Positions 25,530 to 35,445 are shown, counted from the stretch's first letter. The stretch: 52,057 nucleotides of DNA from Polymorphobacter multimanifer (GCF_014205635.1 NZ_JACIIV010000025.1:1-52057); one strand, 5' to 3'. The notes: generated from the letters alone by a model not told the origin. A program made the numbers and translations.

Positions 25530-27641
25530 TCAGCGCCAGCGATGGTCCCCGAGGCCATCGCGCGCGCCCACCACTTTCCCCGTCCGCAACCATACCGCCA
25601 CCGCTCCGCGTTCGGTGAGGGCGGTTCGGTCGAGCCGCAACCATCGCGCCGCACACCAGTCGGGCAAACGCCGCTCGCTCACCACGATATCGGCCGCCGT
25701 ACACGCCGGTTCCATCGTCGCTTGCGGCAGCCAATCGTGTGAGCGCGTCGCAAACAGCGTCAAGCGCCCGACCATTCCAAGACAGGCGTCACGGCTGCAA
25801 TCCATCCCTGGCAGGTCATCGAACGCGCGTCCCTGCCCGTCCCCCGCCACCGCCGCCCCCCAGCTGTCGCGCAGATACTCCCCGGTGCGCGGCCGCAGAA
25901 ACGCAAGTTCACCGCTCTCGAGCACCAGCGCCACATGCCGGCCATCGCGGCTCACCAGCAGGTCGGGCGGCGTGCCGAACAGCGCCAGCATGGCGCCCGC
26001 CGCCACCAGCGGCACGCCCCCCAGCCGCAACCGCGTCCGCCACAGCACCAGCCACAGCCCACCCAGCGCCAGCAGCGGAAATGCCAGTACCGGCATCACC
26101 GGCAGCCGTGAAACCGCCCCCGGCAAGCCCGCCGTCGCATAGGCAATGTCGAGCAACAACATCACCGCCCACCCCGCAGGCGCAAAGGCCACAGCCCCCA
26201 GCCCCAGCGCATCCCCGACCAGCCCAAGCCCCAATGCGGGCATGATCGCAAAACTCGCCAGCGGGATTGCCAGCAGATTGGCCCCGACGCCGAACAACCC
26301 CGATTGCTGGAAGTGGAACAGCCCGATCGGCGCCAGCACCATCTCCGCCACCAGCCCCGTCGCCACCAGCGCCACCACGCCATGCCCCAGCCGCCGCAAC
26401 ACCCCGGCATCCTCGCGCGGCGCCAGCGCCGCCTTGGTTGCCGGCGCTTCATAAAGCGCGATGATCGCCGCCACCGCGGCAAAGCTCATCTGGAAGCTCG
26501 GCCCCATCAGCACCTCGGGTCGCGCCAGCAGGATGATGACCGCCGCCGCCCCGAGCAGCCGCAGCGAAATCGCATCACGCCCCGCAACCAGCCCCAGCAG
26601 CACGATCAGCGTGGCGAGCAAAGATCGCACCGTCGGCACCTCCCCGCCCGCCAACAGCGTATAGCCCAGCCCCGCCACCGCCCCGCACAGCATCGCCAGC
26701 GCGCGCACCGGCAGCCGCAGCGCCATCCATGGCCAGAGCCCCACCAGCCGCCGCACCAGGAAGATCACGCCGCCCACCACCACCGCCATGTGCAGCCCCG
26801 AGATCGACAGCAGATGCGCCAGCCCCGAATCGCGCACCGCCGCTGCCGTCTCCAGCGGCACCGCCCCACGATCCCCGGTCACAAACACCGCCGCCACCGC
26901 ACCCGCCTCGCCCGGCACCGCCGCCAATATCCGCGCATTCAGCCGCCGCCGCGCCGCCGCCATCCACGCCGAAATTCCATCCGGCGCCGGCGCCGCCTCC
27001 ACCACGTCAACCCGCCCCAACACGATCCCGGTGGCCCCCACCCCCTCGAACCACAGGGCCCGCGCCGCATCATAGCCCCCAGGTACCGCCGGCCCCATTG
27101 GCGGCATCAGCATCGCCCTCAGCTGCACCCGCGCACCCTCCGCCAGCCCCGGCAGCGCCTGCGCCCGCTCCGCCGCCACCCCCCGCAGGCTCACCCGCAC
27201 CCGCTCGGGCAACGCAGGATCGTCCAGCGCCAGCACCAGCCGCAGCTGCTCGCGCGCCGCGCGCGGCTCCACCGCCAGCACCCGCGCATCGATCCGCACG
27301 ATCGTCCGCTCCACCAGCACCCGGTGCGCCACCGTCCGGTCGCGCACCTCCGCCGCGGCCATCCCCAGCGCCGCCATCAGCAGCAGTGCGGCCGGCCATC
27401 TTGTGCGCAGCACCACCAGCGCCCCGCCCAGCCCCGCCAAAGCCAGCCCCATCGCCAGCCGCTGCCCCGCCCAGGGCAAGGTGAACCACAGCGCGATTCC
27501 CGCCCCCAGCGCCACCGGCAGCCACAGCGGCAGCGCCTCGCGCTCGCCATCGATCAGCGCCTCGAACCGCGCGCCAAAGCCCGGCCACAATCCCCCTGCC
27601 GGCACTGCGGTTTGAACCGCCCCAAGGCTTCTGCTAGTCAC
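25530..27641 (-). CDS. comEC: ComEC/Rec2-type DNA uptake channel protein
   Basis: About 703 residues; a polytopic membrane protein of the competence family that carries single-stranded DNA into the cell in transformable bacteria. The competence domain shows SGLAHLLSISGLHMAVVVG, LLAGGEVPTVRSLLAT and MGPSFQMSFAAVA. The N-terminal region has the DUF4131-like part. The C-terminal metallo-beta-lactamase domain of Gram-positive ComEC is missing; instead there is a shorter non-metal tail with four Cys, as in many alphaproteobacteria. The start is uncertain: a GTG at 27641 avoids overlap with gltX, and upstream ATGs at 27686 and 27719 are in frame. Presence does not prove competence. Confidence 0.88.
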   Translation of the reverse strand: MTSRSLGAVQTAVPAGGLWPGFGARFEALIDGEREALPLWLPVALGAGIALWFTLPWAGQRLAMGLALAGLGGALVVLRTRWPAALLLMAALGMAAAEVRDRTVAHRVLVERTIVRIDARVLAVEPRAAREQLRLVLALDDPALPERVRVSLRGVAAERAQALPGLAEGARVQLRAMLMPPMGPAVPGGYDAARALWFEGVGATGIVLGRVDVVEAAPAPDGISAWMAAARRRLNARILAAVPGEAGAVAAVFVTGDRGAVPLETAAAVRDSGLAHLLSISGLHMAVVVGGVIFLVRRLVGLWPWMALRLPVRALAMLCGAVAGLGYTLLAGGEVPTVRSLLATLIVLLGLVAGRDAISLRLLGAAAVIILLARPEVLMGPSFQMSFAAVAAIIALYEAPATKAALAPREDAGVLRRLGHGVVALVATGLVAEMVLAPIGLFHFQQSGLFGVGANLLAIPLASFAIMPALGLGLVGDALGLGAVAFAPAGWAVMLLLDIAYATAGLPGAVSRLPVMPVLAFPLLALGGLWLVLWRTRLRLGGVPLVAAGAMLALFGTPPDLLVSRDGRHVALVLESGELAFLRPRTGEYLRDSWGAAVAGDGQGRAFDDLPGMDCSRDACLGMVGRLTLFATRSHDWLPQATMEPACTAADIVVSERRLPDWCAARWLRLDRTALTERGAVAVWLRTGKVVGARDGLGDHRWR

Positions 27642-27709
27642 CCCGCCGAGCGCTCCATTCTGGCGCGTAACGCATCCACGGCCCATATCCAGAATTGGAC
27701 ATTCCCCGC

Positions 27710-29167
27710 ATGAGCGCAAGCGCTCCCTCTTCAGCTGTCGTCACCCGCTTCGCGCCCTCGCCAACCGGTTTCCTCCATATCGGCGGCGCCCGCACGGCGC
27801 TGTTCAACTATCTGTTCGCCAGGCATCATGGCGGCAGCTTCCGCCTGCGCATCGAGGATACCGACCGCGCCCGCTCCACCGATGCCGCCATCGCCGCCAT
27901 CCTCGATGGCATGGGCTGGCTCGGCCTCGATCATGATGACGAGATCGTCTACCAGTTCAGCCGCGCCGCCCGCCACGCCGAGGTCGCGCACGCGCTGCTC
28001 GAAGCCGGCCACGCCTATCGTTGCTATGCAACAGCTGAGGAGCTGGAGGCCATGCGCGCCCAGCAGCGCGCCGAAAAGCGCCCGCTGCGCTACGATGGCC
28101 GCTGGCGCGATCGGTCCGACGGCCCCGAGGGCGCCCCCTTCGTCATCCGACTGAAAGCACCGCAAACCGGTGAAGTCACCATCGACGACAAGGTCCAGGG
28201 TCCCGTCACCGTCGCCAATGCCGAGCTTGACGACATGGTGCTGCTGCGCTCGGACGGCACCCCCACCTACATGCTCGCCGTGGTCGTCGACGATCATGAC
28301 ATGGGTGTGACGCATGTCATCCGTGGCGACGATCACCTCAACAACGCCTTCCGCCAGCTCGCCCTCATCCGCGCCATGAATGAAGTCGAGGGGGAGTGGC
28401 CCGAGCCCATCTACGCGCACATCCCGCTCATCCACGGCGCCGATGGTGCAAAACTCTCCAAGCGCCACGGCGCGCTCGGCGTCGATGCCTATCGCGATCA
28501 GCTCGGCCTGCTGCCCGAGGCGCTGGAAAACTACCTTCTCCGCCTCGGCTGGGGTCACGGCGATGATGAGGTGATCAGCCGCGCCCAGGCCATCGAATGG
28601 TTCAGCCTCGAAGCCGTTGGTCGCAGTCCGTCGCGCTTCGACATGAAGAAGCTGGAATCGGTCAACGGCCATTATATCCGCGCGACCGGCGATGCCCGGC
28701 TCACAACCCTGATCCAGCCGAAGGTCGAGTCGGCCCTCGCCCGCCCGCTGGCCCCGCAGGACATCGAACTGCTGCAGCGCAGCATGGCCGAACTGAAGAA
28801 AAGAGCGCCGGATCTCAACAGCCTGGCCGCTTCCGCCCTCTTCTATCTTCGCACCCGCCCAATCCCCATGGACGAAGCGGCGCTGCGGCTGCTAGCATCG
28901 GCACCATCGGGACTGCTCGTCCGGGCGCGCGCGGCCCTTGCCGCCGTGTCGCCCTGGGTGGTCCCCGATCTGGAGGCAGCAGCAAGGGAGCTTGCAACGG
29001 CGGAACAGCTCAAGCTCGGCGCGGTCGCACAACCGCTGCGCGCCGCCCTCACGGGTGCGGGCCAGTCGCCTGGCCTGTTCGAAGTGATGGAAGCGCTCGG
29101 TCGCGACGAAACGCTGGGCCGCATCGACGACGCCATTGCCCAGACCCACGAAACAACAAGCGCCTGA
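27710..29167 (+). CDS. gltX: Glutamyl-tRNA synthetase
   Basis: A 485-residue class I aminoacyl-tRNA synthetase. [20 protein letters not shown] carries the HIGH motif (HIGG) and [10 protein letters not shown] the KMSKS-equivalent; [10 protein letters not shown] is the ATP/glutamate region. The anticodon-binding C-terminal half is of ordinary length. ATG 27710 is preferred over a TTG at 27695. Divergent from comEC, co-directional with gltA. Alphaproteobacteria often have two GltX paralogues, one charging tRNA-Gln with Glu for amidation; which type this is cannot be said without a tree. Confidence 0.97.
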   Translation: MSASAPSSAVVTRFAPSPTGFLHIGGARTALFNYLFARHHGGSFRLRIEDTDRARSTDAAIAAILDGMGWLGLDHDDEIVYQFSRAARHAEVAHALLEAGHAYRCYATAEELEAMRAQQRAEKRPLRYDGRWRDRSDGPEGAPFVIRLKAPQTGEVTIDDKVQGPVTVANAELDDMVLLRSDGTPTYMLAVVVDDHDMGVTHVIRGDDHLNNAFRQLALIRAMNEVEGEWPEPIYAHIPLIHGADGAKLSKRHGALGVDAYRDQLGLLPEALENYLLRLGWGHGDDEVISRAQAIEWFSLEAVGRSPSRFDMKKLESVNGHYIRATGDARLTTLIQPKVESALARPLAPQDIELLQRSMAELKKRAPDLNSLAASALFYLRTRPIPMDEAALRLLASAPSGLLVRARAALAAVSPWVVPDLEAAARELATAEQLKLGAVAQPLRAALTGAGQSPGLFEVMEALGRDETLGRIDDAIAQTHETTSA

Positions 29168-29186
29168 GAGCGAAAGGGACCAACGC

Positions 29187-30473
29187 ATGACCAACACAGC
29201 CAACATAGCACTGGGCGACAAGTCGGCCGAATATCCCGTGCTGAGCGGCAGCGTCGGCCCCGATGTCATCGATATCCGCAAGCTCTACGGCAACACCGGG
29301 CGCTTCACCTATGATCCGGGCTTCACCAGCACCGCGGCATGCGAATCCAAGATCACCTATATCGATGGCGATCAGGGCATCCTGCTCTATCGCGGCTACC
29401 CCATCGACCAGCTCGCCGAAAAGTCCAACTTTCTCGAAGTCGCCTATCTTCTGCTGAACGGCGATCTGCCGAGCAAGCCCGATCACGACGAGTTCACCCA
29501 TCTCATCACCCGCCACACCATGATCCACGAGCAGCTCGCGCAATTCTACCGCGGTTTCCGCCGCGATGCGCACCCGATGGCGATCATGTGCGGCATCGTC
29601 GGTGCCATGGCCGCCTTCTACCATGATTCGACCGACATCCATGATCCGCAGCAGCGCGTCATCGCCTCGCACCGGATCATCGCCAAGATGCCCACCCTGG
29701 CGGCGATGGCGTATAAATATTCGATCGGCCAGCCTTTCCTCTACCCCGACAATTCGCTCAGCTTCGCCGGCAACTTCCTGCGCATGACCTTCGGCGTCCC
29801 CGCCGAGCCCTATGTCATCGATCCGGTGGTCGAAGACGCCATGGAAAAGCTGCTCATCCTGCAGGCCGATCACGAGCAGAACGCCAGCACCTCGACCGTC
29901 CGCCTCGCCGGCTCGTCGGGCGCCAACCCGTTTGCCTGCATCTCGGCCGGCATCGCCTGCCTCTGGGGCCCGGCGCATGGCGGCGCCAACGAAGCCGCCC
30001 TCAACATGCTGCGCGAAATCGGCACGCCGGACCGGATTCCCGAGTTCATCGCACGCGCCAAGAACAAGGATGATCCGTTCCGCCTCATGGGCTTCGGCCA
30101 CCGCGTCTACAAGAACTACGATCCCCGCGCCAAGGTGATGAGCAAGGTGGCGAAGGACATTCTCGACAAGCTGGGCCGTTCCGATCCCATCTTCGACGTG
30201 GCGCGCGAGCTCGAGCATATCGCCCTCAACGACCCCTATTTCATCGACAAGAAGCTCTATCCCAACGTCGATTTCTATTCGGGCGTCGTCATGTCCGCCA
30301 TCGGCTTCCCCACCTCGATGTTCACCGTGCTGTTCGCCATCTCGCGCGCCGTCGGCTGGATCGCGCAATGGACCGAGATGATGGAAGATCCCGAGCAGAA
30401 GATCGGCCGCCCGCGCCAGCTCTACACCGGCCCCACCCAGCGCGATTTCGTGCCGCTCAACGCGCGCGGCTGA
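29187..30473 (+). CDS. gltA: Citrate synthase (type II)
   Basis: A 428-residue hexameric-type citrate synthase of the tricarboxylic acid cycle. The substrate and catalytic residues are in [27 protein letters not shown] (His), [15 protein letters not shown] (His and Arg) and PNVDFYSG (Asp). The start at 29187 follows AAAGGG with nine bases of spacing, and lies 19 bases downstream of gltX. Type II enzymes are usually inhibited by NADH; this cannot be judged from the sequence. Confidence 0.98.
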   Translation: MTNTANIALGDKSAEYPVLSGSVGPDVIDIRKLYGNTGRFTYDPGFTSTAACESKITYIDGDQGILLYRGYPIDQLAEKSNFLEVAYLLLNGDLPSKPDHDEFTHLITRHTMIHEQLAQFYRGFRRDAHPMAIMCGIVGAMAAFYHDSTDIHDPQQRVIASHRIIAKMPTLAAMAYKYSIGQPFLYPDNSLSFAGNFLRMTFGVPAEPYVIDPVVEDAMEKLLILQADHEQNASTSTVRLAGSSGANPFACISAGIACLWGPAHGGANEAALNMLREIGTPDRIPEFIARAKNKDDPFRLMGFGHRVYKNYDPRAKVMSKVAKDILDKLGRSDPIFDVARELEHIALNDPYFIDKKLYPNVDFYSGVVMSAIGFPTSMFTVLFAISRAVGWIAQWTEMMEDPEQKIGRPRQLYTGPTQRDFVPLNARG

Positions 30474-30481
30474 CAGCGTCA

Positions 30482-32059
30482 GTGCGTGTTTTCACCGCCA
30501 GCGCCCGGCTCATCGCCGGCGCGCTGGCCCTCGGCTTCGCCACCGCCGCCAGTGCCGGCCCCTTCGCCGATGTTGGGGACCGGCAGTTGCGGCAAGATGT
30601 CGGCACGCTCGCCGCCGCCGGCCTCATCCGCGGCCCGGTCGACAGCTGGCCCCTGCCCTGGGCGCAGATCGACGCCGGCCTCAACCGCGCCAGGGATGGC
30701 CGGGCGCTGCCCGCGCACGTCGCCGCCGCCGCGCGACGCCTCGATCGGCTGGCCGATTTCGCCGCGCAGCGCCTCGCCTTCGAAGCCCGGCTGATGGGCA
30801 CCAACGAAGTGAGCGTGGCGCGCGATTTCGGCACGCTTGCGCGCGGCCGTGCCGATGTGTCGGGCCGGGTGGAGGCCACCGGCGAGGTATTCTCGATCAG
30901 CCTCGGCGGCGGCTACCGGTCGGATCAGGATGTGGCGCGCTGGCACCCCGAGCCATCGCAGGTCACCGCCCGCCTCGGCAACTGGGCCGTCTACGCCGGC
31001 AACACCGAGCAATGGTTCGGCCCTGGCGTCGATGGCGCGCTGCTCTTCTCCAACGCCACCCGTCCGATGCCCAAGCTCGGCATCAAGCGCCTCGAGCCCT
31101 ATCCCATCGATCTGCCGGTCCTGCGCTGGCTCGGCCCGATCCGGCTCGACATGTTCGCCGGAGTCCTCAACGAAGACCGGGATTTCCGCAACACGCTCAC
31201 CATCGGCACCAGGCTCGGCTTCACGCCCGCAGCCGGCCTCGAGATCGGCCTCAACCGCGCCCAGATGCTCTGCGGCGCCGGCCGGCCATGCGGCCTCAAG
31301 CAGATCGCCCAATCCTTCATCGGCATCGGCAATGCCGACAATCCCACCGTTGGCGACACCGATGCCTTCCTCAACCAGCCCGGCAACCAGATCGCCGGCT
31401 TCGACATCAGCTACACCCACAACTTCGGCAATGTCGCGGCAAAGCTCTATTTCGAAGGCGAGGCCGAGGATTTCGACAATGTCATCCTCGAACAATGGGG
31501 CCGGCTCATCGGCCTCACCGTCTCCGGCCCGGCCGGCAGCGGCGGCGGCAGCTTCACCACCACGCTCGAATATTCCGACACGCTGGCCGTCTCGCTGTTC
31601 AACGGCACCCCGCTCGAAGGCCTCACTGGCGGCGAGACGCAATATCCCGGCTCCTTCTACAACAACAGCCTCTACACCTCGGGCTTCACCTATCGCGGAC
31701 GCCCGATCGGCCACTGGACCGCCGGAGACAGCCGCAACCTCGCCCTCCACGCCGCCGTCACCGACACCCGCAATCGCCGCTGGTACGGCTCGGCACGCGC
31801 CGTCCACCTGAACGTCATCGATCTCGGGAACCCGCCCACCGCCATCTTCCCGCGCCCCGATGGCAGCCCCGGCCCGGCGATCAGCAACCCCGTCTCTGCA
31901 TCCTCGGAAAAACTCGCCATCCTCACCGCGGGTGCCGAGCTGCCGATGACATTCGGCGATCTCCGCATCGAAACCCGCTGGCAATCCGACAGCCCGAGCA
32001 CCCCCGGCCGCCGCGCACCGCGCGCCGCGATCGAAGTCCAGTTGCGGCAGCGGTTCTAG
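30482..32059 (+). CDS. Wzi-like outer-membrane beta-barrel protein
   Basis: A 525-residue exported protein beginning at a GTG eight bases after the gltA stop, with a Sec signal peptide (residues about 1-23, ending in Ala-Ser-Ala). The mature N-terminus GPFADVGDRQLRQDVGTLAA, followed by GLIRGPVDSWPLPWAQ, is the pattern of the Wzi family of capsule-anchoring outer-membrane lectins. The rest is rich in alternating aromatic/hydrophobic strands with Gly-Asn-Asp turns, as in an 18-strand barrel. In Klebsiella, Wzi anchors capsular polysaccharide; sphingomonads often have such proteins beside exopolysaccharide genes. None are visible here, and the next genes make inositol compounds, so the ligand is open. 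Confidence 0.75.
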   Translation: MRVFTASARLIAGALALGFATAASAGPFADVGDRQLRQDVGTLAAAGLIRGPVDSWPLPWAQIDAGLNRARDGRALPAHVAAAARRLDRLADFAAQRLAFEARLMGTNEVSVARDFGTLARGRADVSGRVEATGEVFSISLGGGYRSDQDVARWHPEPSQVTARLGNWAVYAGNTEQWFGPGVDGALLFSNATRPMPKLGIKRLEPYPIDLPVLRWLGPIRLDMFAGVLNEDRDFRNTLTIGTRLGFTPAAGLEIGLNRAQMLCGAGRPCGLKQIAQSFIGIGNADNPTVGDTDAFLNQPGNQIAGFDISYTHNFGNVAAKLYFEGEAEDFDNVILEQWGRLIGLTVSGPAGSGGGSFTTTLEYSDTLAVSLFNGTPLEGLTGGETQYPGSFYNNSLYTSGFTYRGRPIGHWTAGDSRNLALHAAVTDTRNRRWYGSARAVHLNVIDLGNPPTAIFPRPDGSPGPAISNPVSASSEKLAILTAGAELPMTFGDLRIETRWQSDSPSTPGRRAPRAAIEVQLRQRF

Positions 32060-32060
32060 C

Positions 32061-32075
32061 CTCCGGCGGCCGGAG
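32061..32075. terminator. Intergenic GC-rich hairpin between convergent genes
   Basis: A near-perfect inverted repeat CTCCGGC-G-GCCGGAG starting directly after the Wzi-like stop and ending three bases before the cytidylyltransferase stop. No T tract follows on either strand, so it is at most a weak or Rho-assisted bidirectional terminator. It is the only structure in the 19-base gap. Confidence 0.45.
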
Positions 32076-32078
32076 CCC

Positions 32079-32759
32079 TCACCTGGCCACCCACTCCTCG
32101 GCCAGCGCCAACGCCCGCGGATCATCGATGTCGATCCAGTCATGCGCCGAAACATCCGCCACCGCGGCCCGGCGGCGCGCAGCCAGCGCCCGCACCCCAT
32201 CCGACAGGCCCGGCCGCGGCAGCCCCGCCAGCGACTCCATCAGCTCGGGCGTGATCAGGAACACCCCGCAGTCGTAGCAATCATAGCTGGCAATGGTCTT
32301 GCCGATGGCGAGGATCCGGTCGCCGCGCGTCGAGACGCGCGTCACATCCTCCTCATCGACCCAGGGGTGACCCAGGCGGCGGTCGATGCCGAGCACCAGC
32401 CCGGCATCGGCGAGCGATGCCCCGGCAACGGCGGCATAGAGCGATGGCGAGGCCAGATGGTCCCCCATCACCAGCAGCGCCTTGTCCTCCAGCACACCGG
32501 CGGCCGCGAGCACCGACACTCCATTGGGCTCGGCCCAATCCGGATTGTGAACGATCTCGGCACCCGCAGCGCGCGCCACGGCGCCGACGCGCTCGCCCTC
32601 ATAGCCGGTAATCACCACCGGACGGGTCACGCCGGCCGCAGCAAGATTGGCAAGGATGCGGACCAGCAGGACCTCGCCGCCGACCGGAGTCAGCGGCTTG
32701 GAGGCCGAAACGCTGCGCAGGCGCGTGCCCATGCCCGCGGCAAGGACAATCGCCTGCAT
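32079..32759 (-). CDS. Inositol-1-phosphate cytidylyltransferase-like nucleotidyltransferase
   Basis: A 226-residue nucleotidyltransferase of the GT-A-like sugar-nucleotide fold. AIVLAAGMGTRL is the nucleotide-binding loop, KPLTPVGG the Lys-containing substrate loop, LVMGDH the metal-binding Asp region, YDCYDCGVFLI and WIDIDDP the later conserved blocks. The LVMGDH, CGVFLI and WIDIDDP blocks and their spacing are those of the archaeal IPCT enzyme, which makes CDP-inositol from CTP and inositol-1-phosphate. Located 17 bases downstream of myo-inositol-3-phosphate synthase and before two CDP-alcohol phosphatidyltransferase genes, so CDP-inositol production is the coherent reading. A general sugar nucleotidyltransferase remains possible. 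Confidence 0.72.
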   Translation of the reverse strand: MQAIVLAAGMGTRLRSVSASKPLTPVGGEVLLVRILANLAAAGVTRPVVITGYEGERVGAVARAAGAEIVHNPDWAEPNGVSVLAAAGVLEDKALLVMGDHLASPSLYAAVAGASLADAGLVLGIDRRLGHPWVDEEDVTRVSTRGDRILAIGKTIASYDCYDCGVFLITPELMESLAGLPRPGLSDGVRALAARRRAAVADVSAHDWIDIDDPRALALAEEWVAR

Positions 32760-32776
32760 ACAGTGCTTCCGCGGTC

Positions 32777-33880
32777 TTAGTTGACCGTCACGCCCGCGAT
32801 GAAATCCTCGACGGCGGTGAACGCTTCATCGTCGGTCACCTGCACCGGCGGGTGCTTGCAGAAGTAGGACGATGGCCCGAGCACGGGACCGGCCAGACCA
32901 CGGTCGAGCGCGATCTTGGCGCAGCGGATCATGTCGATCGCCACACCCGCCGAGTTGGGGCTGTCCTCCACCGAAAGCCGAAGCTCGATGTTCATCGGCA
33001 CGCCACCGAACATCCGGCCTTCCATGCGCAGGAAGCAGACCTTGTTGTCGTTCTGCCACGGCACATAGTCGGACGGGCCGACATGGATGTTCTCGTCGTC
33101 GAGCCGCGTGTGCGCCACCGACTGCACGGCTTCGGTCTTCGATTCCTTCTTCGATGCCAGCCGCTCGCGGTTGAGCATGTTGAGGAAGTCGGTGTTGCCG
33201 CCGGTGTTGAGCTGATAGGTGCGATCGAGCGTCACGCCGCGCTTGGCGAACAGGTCGGTCAACATGCGGTGGACGATCGTCGCCCCCAGCTGCGCCTTGA
33301 TGTCGTCCCCGATGATCGGCACGCCGGCGCTGCGGAACTTCTCCGCCCACACCGGATTCGAAGCGATGAACACCGGCATGTTGTTGACGAACGCCACGCC
33401 GGCAGTGATCGCGGCATCGGCATAGAATTCGGTGGCCTGCTGGCTGCCGACCGGCAGATAATTGCACATCACCTGCGCGCCCGAGCGCTTCAGGCTCTCC
33501 ACCACCTCGGCCTTGGTAGGCTCCGGGGCATCGGACACCAGGAAGCGGCGATGGTCGGGATGCGATGCCATATGCGGCGACACGCCATCGAGGATGCGGC
33601 CCATCTGCACGATGGCACCGGTCTGCCCGACATGGTCGCAGAACACGGCAGTGCAATTCGGCTTTGCGAAGATCGCTTCGGACACATCCTTGCCGACCTT
33701 GCGCGAATCGACGTCCCAGGCAGCGACGACCGAGATATCCTTGGGCCGATAGCCGCCCATATCCCAGTGCATCAGCCCCTGCTCATCGTTCGATCCACCG
33801 TTGGCGTAGTGGAAGAGCCCCTGAACGAGGGACGAAACACAATTGCCAACCCCCACCAGGGCGACGGGAATCAACGACAT
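32777..33880 (-). CDS. Myo-inositol-3-phosphate synthase
   Basis: A 367-residue NAD-dependent isomerase that makes inositol-3-phosphate from glucose-6-phosphate. VALVGVGNCVSSLVQG (residues 6-21) is the NAD-binding loop. CNYLPVGSQQATEFYADAAI, VGVPIIGDDIKAQLG-like and TGGNTDFLNML segments are the family's catalytic blocks, and the HVGPSDYVPWQNDNKVCFL region is typical of actinobacterial/archaeal synthases. I start at ATG 33880, for which AAGGA sits ten bases upstream; ATG 33889 is too near the same AAGGA. It is the committed step of inositol production and heads the minus-strand pair with the cytidylyltransferase. Confidence 0.95.
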   Translation of the reverse strand: MSLIPVALVGVGNCVSSLVQGLFHYANGGSNDEQGLMHWDMGGYRPKDISVVAAWDVDSRKVGKDVSEAIFAKPNCTAVFCDHVGQTGAIVQMGRILDGVSPHMASHPDHRRFLVSDAPEPTKAEVVESLKRSGAQVMCNYLPVGSQQATEFYADAAITAGVAFVNNMPVFIASNPVWAEKFRSAGVPIIGDDIKAQLGATIVHRMLTDLFAKRGVTLDRTYQLNTGGNTDFLNMLNRERLASKKESKTEAVQSVAHTRLDDENIHVGPSDYVPWQNDNKVCFLRMEGRMFGGVPMNIELRLSVEDSPNSAGVAIDMIRCAKIALDRGLAGPVLGPSSYFCKHPPVQVTDDEAFTAVEDFIAGVTVN

Positions 33881-33952
33881 TTCAAGCATTTCCTTTCAAA
33901 GCCACCCGAGCGTCCGCATCCGGGCGCCTCCCATGATTTTGTGGCAGTTATA

Positions 33953-35278
33953 CTACAGCCGGTCACTGGGCAAGGACGCTTTGGCAAGGAAATCATACCG
34001 CGTCGCAGCGATGTTCTCGCGCACACGCGCGTCGCCCGTTTGCGCAAAGGCGCCCAAGCGCTTGTAAAACCGCCACTGTGCCACGGCGGTCGTGAGGATG
34101 CTGTAGATCGCGATGGCAACAAATCCTTCGAACCAGTGTCCGAAAACGGCAAAAATCGCCCAGGTCCACAGGAAGGTGTTGCGCCGCCCCGCCACCAGCC
34201 GCGCCGTTCGCTCGAAGCGCCCGCTGTCATCGAGCTGCAGCCCCGTCAGCCGCCGGTAGAATTCGCCCTGCACGGCCTCGGCAAGCGCCGGCAGGATGAT
34301 CAGCGCCGCCACCGCCCAGGGCAGGCCGGTGCCACGCGTGCTGGCAAACCAATAGGCCACGCAGAGGTACCAGCCATATTCGAGCACCTTGTCGAGCGCA
34401 TGCTCCAGGTCCCCCCAGCGTGAAAACTCGATGCGTGTCCGCGCCAGCTTGCCATCGACGCCGTCGAGCGGCCCGCACAACAGCGCCAGCCCCAGCCCCC
34501 ACCACAAGGCCCCGCTGGCAAAGGCCAGTCCGGCGGCCACCCCTATCACCCCGGTGAGCAGCGTCACCATGTTCGGCGTCACCGCCGTGGGCGCCAGCAA
34601 GCGCACCAGCATGTCCTCGATCAGCGGATGGATGAACCGCGCCGGCCAGTCGAGGCAGCCCTTCTGCGCCGCCGCCACCACCGCATCGCTCGCCGCGCGC
34701 GCACCGGCTTCGTCGCGCGGCAGCGCCCAGAGCAGCGGCACTTCGCGGCGGCGCTCGGCCGAATAGAGCGCAATCCCTTCAATCGGCACGCGGATCACCG
34801 ACGCATCGGCCGCAGCGGTGCGGATCAGCGTCGATCCCAGGTCCCAGTCGCCCAGCCCTTCGGCCACCGCCGCCACGCTGCGCGCCGCCAGCCGCAGCAC
34901 GCCGGCGGCATGCGCCTGCGCATCGAGTCGCTCCACGCCGCGCGCGGCCTCGGGCGGGCCGGTCCCGCGGCCATTGCTCACCAGCATCGCCGGGCCGGGC
35001 GCGGCTGCCACCGCGCGCAGCGCCCGCTCATCGATCACCAGCCCGGCCGCGATCAGCAGCACCTCGTCCGCACCCGCCAGTGCCGCACCCAGCTCGCCCA
35101 TCTTGAGCAGTTCGGCCCCCGCCGGCACCGGCGTCAGCGGCGGCGCCGCCACCAGCAGCAGCCGTGCACAGCCGACGCGCGCCAGCAGCCGTGCCTGCCG
35201 CTCGAGCACGGTCAAGCCGCCGATCCGCACCAGCGCCATTTCAGCCTCCGGGGCCAGAAGAACACCGATCCGTGTCAT
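33953..35278 (-). CDS. CDP-alcohol phosphatidyltransferase with N-terminal nucleotidyltransferase-like domain
   Basis: A 441-residue fusion. Residues about 1-190 resemble a nucleotidyltransferase in layout (GGLTVLERQARLLARVGCARLLLVA, later RVPIEGIALYS) but lack the glycine-rich nucleotide loop and the metal Asp, so the domain is probably inactive. From about 205 (KGCLDWPARFIHPLIEDMLVR) a six-helix CDP-alcohol phosphatidyltransferase domain follows. The motif DGVDGKLAR plus eight residues plus G is standard, but the next conserved Asp is His and the last Asp is displaced by one position (GDLEHALDK). IPCT-DIPPS fusions in thermophiles have the same architecture. It lies 73 bases upstream of the synthase gene on the same strand, so the three form one operon. 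Confidence 0.82.
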   Translation of the reverse strand: MTRIGVLLAPEAEMALVRIGGLTVLERQARLLARVGCARLLLVAAPPLTPVPAGAELLKMGELGAALAGADEVLLIAAGLVIDERALRAVAAAPGPAMLVSNGRGTGPPEAARGVERLDAQAHAAGVLRLAARSVAAVAEGLGDWDLGSTLIRTAAADASVIRVPIEGIALYSAERRREVPLLWALPRDEAGARAASDAVVAAAQKGCLDWPARFIHPLIEDMLVRLLAPTAVTPNMVTLLTGVIGVAAGLAFASGALWWGLGLALLCGPLDGVDGKLARTRIEFSRWGDLEHALDKVLEYGWYLCVAYWFASTRGTGLPWAVAALIILPALAEAVQGEFYRRLTGLQLDDSGRFERTARLVAGRRNTFLWTWAIFAVFGHWFEGFVAIAIYSILTTAVAQWRFYKRLGAFAQTGDARVRENIAATRYDFLAKASLPSDRL

Positions 35279-35303
35279 GCGTCAGCGCCTCATAGGGTGT
35301 GTT

Positions 35304-35330
35304 TCGGAAAAGTGGGAACCGGTTTTCCGA
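35304..35330. repeat. Short perfect inverted repeat between divergent CDP-alcohol transferase genes
   Basis: An 8-bp perfect inverted repeat (TCGGAAAA / TTTTCCGA) with 11 bases between the arms, located 26 bases upstream of the minus-strand gene start, in the shared control region of two divergent CDP-alcohol phosphatidyltransferase genes. Read as RNA it could form a hairpin; read as DNA it could be an operator. Inverted repeats of this look occur at many intergenic sites in alphaproteobacteria, so it may be an unspecific repeat. Confidence 0.5.
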
Positions 35331-35445
35331 TAAAAAACACACGACAACAAAAGCTGGACCCGCTTTTTCATGCCATCACGATGCGGGTGCAGGGTGCGAC
35401 CGTGGCTCTTGCCAAGCCGGCCCCGCCGGGCCTAGCAGAACAGCT

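Noticed and set aside
25530-27641. ComEC as a truncated pseudogene, because the metallo-beta-lactamase domain is missing
   Set aside because: Many alphaproteobacterial ComEC proteins lack that domain; the frame is intact and the competence core is complete.
26304-27713. A 469-codon plus-strand frame rich in His, Gln, Arg and Pro
   Set aside because: Antisense to comEC; composition is that of a shadow frame and there is no ribosome binding site.
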